Assembly (NCBI GenBank): GCA_963712165.1
Contig: CAVQGY010000003.1
Coordinates: 310,001-374,000 of the forward strand
From: B10-G9 sp963712165
Lineage (GTDB): Bacteria > Chloroflexota > Anaerolineae > Anaerolineales > UBA11858
DNA length: 64,000 nucleotides
Direction: 5' to 3'
The notes below the pieces were generated by a model. The model did no database searches, was not told where the DNA came from, and saw only the letters and a list, made by a program, of their open reading frames with translations. This document shows, piece by piece, positions 60,375 through 64,000 of this stretch. Position numbers and translations under genes: made by a program. The first letter of the stretch is position 1; the number at the start of each line of letters is the position of its first letter.

Positions 60375-60752
60375 ATGACCAAGCAGAAACGCACCAAATA
60401 CCAGATCATAGGACTGATAACCCTCTCCTTGATCATTGCTGCTGGGACCGTTGGATTTGCCCGGGCAGAGGCGGTAGGCACCACAGGCTTTTTTGAAGTT
60501 GGCTACGGTGTGCAGTCGGATTACCAGGTCAGCAGGATCTCCTATACTCTGGATGAGAAGAACCCCACAGACTTCCTGGCTGTGAATTTTTCATTGGACC
60601 AGTCAGTGAGTACGGTCCAGGCTGGCATTTCTGATACAAAAAACGCCCAGATCATCTGGGCTGACAGCTGTGATTTCAACGGACATCATTGGGTTTGTTC
60701 ATTTGGCAGCAGTTATGACGTCCGGCTGGCAAATTGGCTGCATATTGATTAA
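60375..60752 (+). CDS. Small secreted protein, function unknown
   Basis: 125 residues. A signal peptide (MTKQKRTKYQIIGLITLSLIIAAGT) ends near GFARAEA. The mature part begins GTTGFFEVGYGVQSDYQVSRISYTL and looks like one beta-sandwich domain (FLAVNFSLDQSVSTVQAGI, then a Cys pair in DSCDFNGHHWVCSF, probably a disulfide). Short, with no recognised family; a SipW-type surface-protein start was considered and not shown. It lies under the palindrome-type promoter and 97 bases before copy 2 of the TadE fusion, so may be part of its system. The start at 60375 has AAAGGAAG upstream. Confidence 0.7.
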   Translation: MTKQKRTKYQIIGLITLSLIIAAGTVGFARAEAVGTTGFFEVGYGVQSDYQVSRISYTLDEKNPTDFLAVNFSLDQSVSTVQAGISDTKNAQIIWADSCDFNGHHWVCSFGSSYDVRLANWLHID

Positions 60753-60802
60753 TGAAGTAGATTAATTCGAACGCCATTATTTCTACTGAAAACCAGATCA
60801 AA

Positions 60803-60828
60803 GGCGTGTCTAGACTTCTAGCCACGCC
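60803..60828. other. Hairpin between secreted protein and TadE fusion 2
   Basis: GGCGTG (60803-60808) pairs with CACGCC (60823-60828), with TAGA/TCTA in the loop. No T tract, so it is more likely a processing or stability element than a terminator. Confidence 0.45.
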
Positions 60829-60849
60829 GTTCAGGCGTATAGGGATAAT

Positions 60850-62898
60850 ATGATCAAGAAACCCTGGTTTCCCCTTGAAAAACGCAAACGCGGCCAAGCG
60901 ATGGTGGAGTTTGTCCTTGCTTTGCCGATCTTGCTCTTTATACTCTTTGGCATTATCGAGTTTGCCAGGCTGACCTTCGCCTGGATGTCTGTCCAGAACG
61001 CAGCCCGTTTCGGGATCCGTTATGCGGTGACCGGGGATTTTAATGAGATCTACTGCGTGGCGGCTGGTACCAAAATGGGGACTGACCACATCAACGCTGA
61101 TGTCTTCGGAGGTGACCCCCAGGACTGTATCGTACCCACGAATTATTCAGGTACGAACGGAGATGTCAAGGAAAGGGAACTGATCGACCTGGCCCGCCTC
61201 TTATCTATCCAGGATGCCGCAGTTGGGGGAGGGACGGGCTTGTGGCTGGAACCGGCAGTATCAGGCAACTATGCTCAGTACCTCAATACACACAATATCA
61301 ATTTTATTGGACTAACAGATGAGAAGGGCTTTTTCCACACCACGGTATGCAGTAACAGGTCCAACCAGTTTGTGGTCGACTATAACAATTATGCAATACC
61401 CCTTTGTGTGGATACGATCGGCGGGGTATTGATGGATGATGCCGGCGGCCCGGGAGATCGGGTCAAGGTCCATATCGAACACCAGCATCCCCTCTTTCTG
61501 CCTATTCTGACCAATATCTGGCCCTCGGTGAATCTCAGCGCTGAACGTGACGGCATTGTAGAAAAATTTCGCACGTCAAGGATAATGGGCGTGTCCGGCC
61601 CCATCCTTTCCGCGCCAACCTGGACCCAAACACCCACCATCACACCCACGCCCACCATCACACCTACGACCACGCCATCCCTGACACCTACAGCGACCAA
61701 CACACCTATCCCGGTCCAATGCGACCTGATTGAGGTGGCGGCCAATTATGTTGGCCATTGGTCCTCTGGTTATCATATCGCTTCGGTGACAATCCGCAAT
61801 AACAACCCGGTTCCCATCCATCTAATAACTGCCAACCAGAACTGGGTGAAAAATGACCCCGGAAGGTATCTGTGGGCCATGCGTTTTAATAACAGCCCCT
61901 GGGAGGTCCTGGATGATATGAATCCAGACACAACCTGGAATCCCTCTCCCCCGATTGAAATGGCGGGGGCAGGGATGGGGGATTATATCGCTCTCTTCGC
62001 CCCTCCTTATATTGGGTTAGAAGGCAATACTACCGTGGACCTGGAATTTGATAATAACTGCCACAAAGGCATCACGGTTGAGATGCCCACGGCAACACCT
62101 TCCTTGACACCCACCATCACGCTTACACCAACCCTGACCCCCACGCCGGACTGCAGCCAGTATTCCCTGGGTGGATTCAGCTTCTTGAATTATGCTATCC
62201 AGCGCCTCAATATCATCAATAATGACGTGGTGGATGCTCGATTGATCTCGCTTGAGCTGGATTGGGCTTATGCGGAGTCTTTCGGCGCGGTCAATGGATA
62301 TAATGACCTCAATGTAGATTGGTTTCAATGGCGCGGATCCTATGTTCCCGGTCATGGCCAGGGAGGCACACGCTATTATTCCTCCCCGACGATCTGGAAT
62401 GGGAACCTGCCGTTCAATGCTGGAACCACCAACCGCTGGGATATTGACTTCGACAACGACTGGGGTGGGGGAGGACCTCTTTCAGGAGTGATCAATTCCG
62501 ATTTTGGAGTGCGGGCTGTTTTTGATAATGGCTGTGTTTTGGAGCGGGGAGTTGTGCCGCGGATGATCATTACCTGGACGCCATCACCCACGCCATCCAT
62601 CACACCCACCCCGACCCCGCCGCCGCCGCCCACGTCCACATCTCCGCCGACGATTACGCCGCTGCCGACCAATACCCTGCCGCCATCCTTTACGCCGACA
62701 GCATCCAATACTCCTAGCATCACGCCCACGGGCACCTCAACACCGATCCCATCCCATACCCCCTGGCCGTCCAATACCCCAGTGCCTACATTTACGCCCA
62801 ATTGGGCCGCAACGGCTACTGCTTCATCCCCTACACCTAATTACACTCCAACAGATCTGCCTACAGAGGAACCTACTCCGGTGATCATTCCTGATTAG
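60850..62898 (+). CDS. TadE fusion protein, array copy 2
   Basis: 682 residues, same plan as copy 1: G15, Q-A-M-V-E20, hydrophobic helix, VQNAARFGIRYAVTGDFNEIYC, a TadE-type secreted domain, TPTITP linker, beta domain A (VQCDLIEVAANY...NNNPVPIHL...FDNNCHKGI), linker 2, beta domain B (DCSQYSLGGFSF...FDNGCVLERG), then the same tail ending PTEEPTPVIIPD. Identity is highest in the N-terminal 60 residues and the linkers and lower in the loops of the beta domains, which suggests variation in the exposed parts. No promoter is seen directly upstream; transcription probably comes from 60308. Confidence 0.82.
   Translation: MIKKPWFPLEKRKRGQAMVEFVLALPILLFILFGIIEFARLTFAWMSVQNAARFGIRYAVTGDFNEIYCVAAGTKMGTDHINADVFGGDPQDCIVPTNYSGTNGDVKERELIDLARLLSIQDAAVGGGTGLWLEPAVSGNYAQYLNTHNINFIGLTDEKGFFHTTVCSNRSNQFVVDYNNYAIPLCVDTIGGVLMDDAGGPGDRVKVHIEHQHPLFLPILTNIWPSVNLSAERDGIVEKFRTSRIMGVSGPILSAPTWTQTPTITPTPTITPTTTPSLTPTATNTPIPVQCDLIEVAANYVGHWSSGYHIASVTIRNNNPVPIHLITANQNWVKNDPGRYLWAMRFNNSPWEVLDDMNPDTTWNPSPPIEMAGAGMGDYIALFAPPYIGLEGNTTVDLEFDNNCHKGITVEMPTATPSLTPTITLTPTLTPTPDCSQYSLGGFSFLNYAIQRLNIINNDVVDARLISLELDWAYAESFGAVNGYNDLNVDWFQWRGSYVPGHGQGGTRYYSSPTIWNGNLPFNAGTTNRWDIDFDNDWGGGGPLSGVINSDFGVRAVFDNGCVLERGVVPRMIITWTPSPTPSITPTPTPPPPPTSTSPPTITPLPTNTLPPSFTPTASNTPSITPTGTSTPIPSHTPWPSNTPVPTFTPNWAATATASSPTPNYTPTDLPTEEPTPVIIPD
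62572..62895 (+). repeat. Thr/Pro-coding low-complexity tract, copy 2
   Basis: About 325 bases of imperfect ACNCCN-type repeats with the same amino-acid pattern as at 59709 (PTPPPPPTSTSPPTITPLPT), but with different synonymous codons at many positions. Confidence 0.85.
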
Positions 62899-62934
62899 TA
62901 AAAACAAGAATCAAAATCGACACATATATCTGTT

Positions 62935-62966
62935 ATTAAAAACCTAACACTTGTTAGGTTTTTAAT
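62935..62966 (+). terminator. Palindromic terminator after TadE fusion 2
   Basis: Arms ATTAAAAACCTAACA and TGTTAGGTTTTTAAT are 15 bases each with CT between; the right arm supplies the T tract. The core CTAACA/TGTTAG resembles the promoter palindrome but is two bases shorter in the centre. Confidence 0.8.
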
Positions 62967-63203
62967 ATTCTTCTATCGAACACTTTCGTATAGAGGCTCT
63001 AATACATGAAATGACAATATCAAAAACACCTTGAATTATCCTCCAGGTTGTTTATTATGGTAGACCTCGAGATCTTTTAAGGATGGGTAAGTATTCCCAT
63101 TTCCGCAATGATCATGGATGTAAACCACTCCCGATATCAATAAAGGAAGCAGATTTTTGATAACCACTGGGGAATCAAATCCCTAACAACGTCAGTCATA
63201 CTG

Positions 63204-63416
63204 ATGGTCGAGTTCATGCTGGCTCTGCCGATCCTGCTTTTTGTGATCTTCGGCATCATCGAGTTCGGCCGGATGGTCTTCGCCTGGATGGCGGTCCAGA
63301 ACGCAGCCCGATTCAGGATCCGGTTCGCGGTCACCGGGGAGTTCGATGACCTTTACTGCATCCTAAACCTGGTATCCAGAGCAGGTAGATATCCATGGAG
63401 TACACAAACACCTTAA
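63204..63416 (+). pseudogene. Truncated TadE fusion, array remnant
   Basis: An open frame of 70 codons. The first 50 match the array N-terminus from MVEF to AVTGEFDDLYC (VQNAARFRIRFAVTG), then the sequence diverges and stops. The basic leader and the Gly-Gln cleavage site before VEF are missing, and no RBS is seen. Both ends of the similarity are abrupt, and a palindrome follows the stop at 63441. A weak promoter-like pair (TTGAAT at 63031, TATTAT at 63053) precedes it, and CTAACAACG at 63183-63191 is a half site. The other 300 bases from 62899 show nothing else. Probably a decayed or recombined copy, not a working gene. Confidence 0.75.
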
Positions 63417-63440
63417 AATACCTATCAAGAATCGAGATAC

Positions 63441-63475
63441 AAACAAGCCTAACAACGCTGTTAGGCTTGTTTTAC
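63441..63475 (+). terminator. Palindromic terminator after the remnant
   Basis: Perfect 14-bp arms, AAACAAGCCTAACA (63441-63454) and TGTTAGGCTTGTTT (63459-63472), four-base loop ACGC, then TTT. It contains the TAACAAcgcTGTTA variant of the region's palindrome. Confidence 0.85.
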
Positions 63476-63520
63476 ATCCCCATCGAGAGAAAATCCCTCA
63501 AAATGCGATTTGATTCAATC

Positions 63521-63574
63521 TTAACAAGGTTGTTAGGGTATGACTATTGAAAAAACGCATCCGAATGTTACACT
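63521..63574 (+). promoter_or_regulatory. Promoter of array copy 4 with upstream palindrome
   Basis: Palindrome TTAACAAGGTTGTTAG (63521-63536), then TTGAAA (63547-63552), 16 bases, extended -10 TGT TACACT (63569-63574). Palindrome and -10 are spaced as at 60261/60308. Confidence 0.78.
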
Positions 63575-63676
63575 GAGGTCACTCTGGCGCTGGTCAGAGT
63601 CGGATATCCTATTCTAATTGGTATTCGAAGGATATTCTTGGCAAATATCAAGGTCGTTCAGGTTTTGAGAAACAAC

Positions 63677-64000
63677 ATGGTGCTACATTACAGAAGGGGA
63701 CATAGATCGAAAAGAACTACCGGACAGGGCATGGTCGAATTTGTGCTGGCCCTGCCCCTCCTGCTCTTTGTGATCTTTGGCATTATCGAATTTGGCCGAA
63801 TGTTATTTGCCTGGATGTCGGTCCAGAACGCGGCCCGTTTTGCGATCCGCTATGCGGTGACCGGGGAATTTAACGAGGGCTACTGCGCCCAGGCTGGTAG
63901 TAATCTAGGTGCTGGTTACATCAATGCCGATGTTTTTGGGGGAGACTCACTGGACTGCCTGGTGCCTGATGATTTTACGGGTGCAAGCGGCAACGAGAAA
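63677..64000 (+). CDS. TadE fusion protein, array copy 4 (runs off window)
   Basis: Partial: 108 codons from the ATG at 63677 to the window edge. MVLHYRRGHRSKRTTGQGMVEF has the prepilin pattern (G16, Glu at +5), followed by FVLALPLLLFVIFGIIEF and MSVQNAARFAIRYAVTGEFNEGYC as in copies 1 and 2; GAGYINADVFGGDSLDCLVPDD aligns with the same part of copy 2. The gene has its own promoter. No strong ribosome site is visible before the ATG. Confidence 0.8.
   Translation, partial: MVLHYRRGHRSKRTTGQGMVEFVLALPLLLFVIFGIIEFGRMLFAWMSVQNAARFAIRYAVTGEFNEGYCAQAGSNLGAGYINADVFGGDSLDCLVPDDFTGASGNEK

Noticed and set aside
57985..64000. A diversity-generating retroelement acting on the TadE array
   Set aside because: No reverse transcriptase, template repeat or adenine-biased pair of repeats was seen.

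Overview
The window looks like a chromosome segment of an anaerobic or facultative member of the Chloroflexota, most likely class Anaerolineae. This is inferred from gene content, not from a marker comparison: a coenzyme B12-dependent (class II) ribonucleotide reductase, T-box leaders on valS and leuS, a complex I set without NuoE/F/G nearby, an ATP synthase b subunit fused to a piece of delta, FemAB-type ligases, and TadE-type secreted proteins with long Thr/Pro-rich linkers. Base composition is close to even, and many promoters match the sigma-70 consensus very well.

Layout. 1-6 kb: the start of a metallo-beta-lactamase-fold gene (minus strand), then nrdJ, a nitroreductase and dCMP deaminase (nucleotide metabolism), mgsA and a PlsC-type acyltransferase. 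6-16 kb: valS with a complete T-box leader and a near-perfect promoter, a second metallo-beta-lactamase-fold protein, plsY, a YraN-miaA pair, an acyl-CoA ligase and a SprT-like metallopeptidase. 16-25.5 kb: an EF-G-like GTPase, a minus-strand operon (hydrolase, MFS transporter, PAP2 phosphatase), a proline-type peptidase and envelope lipoproteins. 25.6-28.7 kb: two tRNA-Ala genes, each with its own promoter, then leuS behind a T-box. 28.9-35.7 kb: RidA, a two-component system, a nucleotide-sugar epimerase, a tandem FemAB pair and a PLP enzyme.

35.8-55.1 kb is the energy-metabolism block: nuoA-H-J-K-L-M-N, then a separately promoted F0 operon (atpI, atpB, atpE and a b-delta fusion) that stops before the F1 genes, then a murE-like ligase. 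Next comes a PadR-regulated iron-sulfur cluster (two NifX-like proteins flanking two ferredoxin-fused MinD/Mrp-type ATPases). A possible Fe-S regulator is divergent from the second half of complex I (nuoB, nuoCD fusion, nuoI), which is followed by a small coiled-coil protein and a small ferredoxin. Complex I is thus encoded in two blocks either side of the ATP synthase membrane sector, and no nuoE, nuoF or nuoG is visible.

55.3-64 kb is the accessory region: TadE-type and TadG/vWA-type pseudopilin-like proteins, then an array of large paralogous TadE fusions (two complete, one truncated remnant, one running off the end). They share a prepilin-like N-terminus (Gly before the cleavage site, Glu at +5), two beta-rich domains and Thr/Pro linkers. 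A recurring palindrome of the form TAACAA-NN-TTGTTA lies just upstream of the promoters in this region, twice at exactly the same distance from the -10 box, and related palindromes form the hairpins between units. No Tad secretion ATPase or platform gene is in the window. This array with its shared palindrome is the best candidate for something undescribed.
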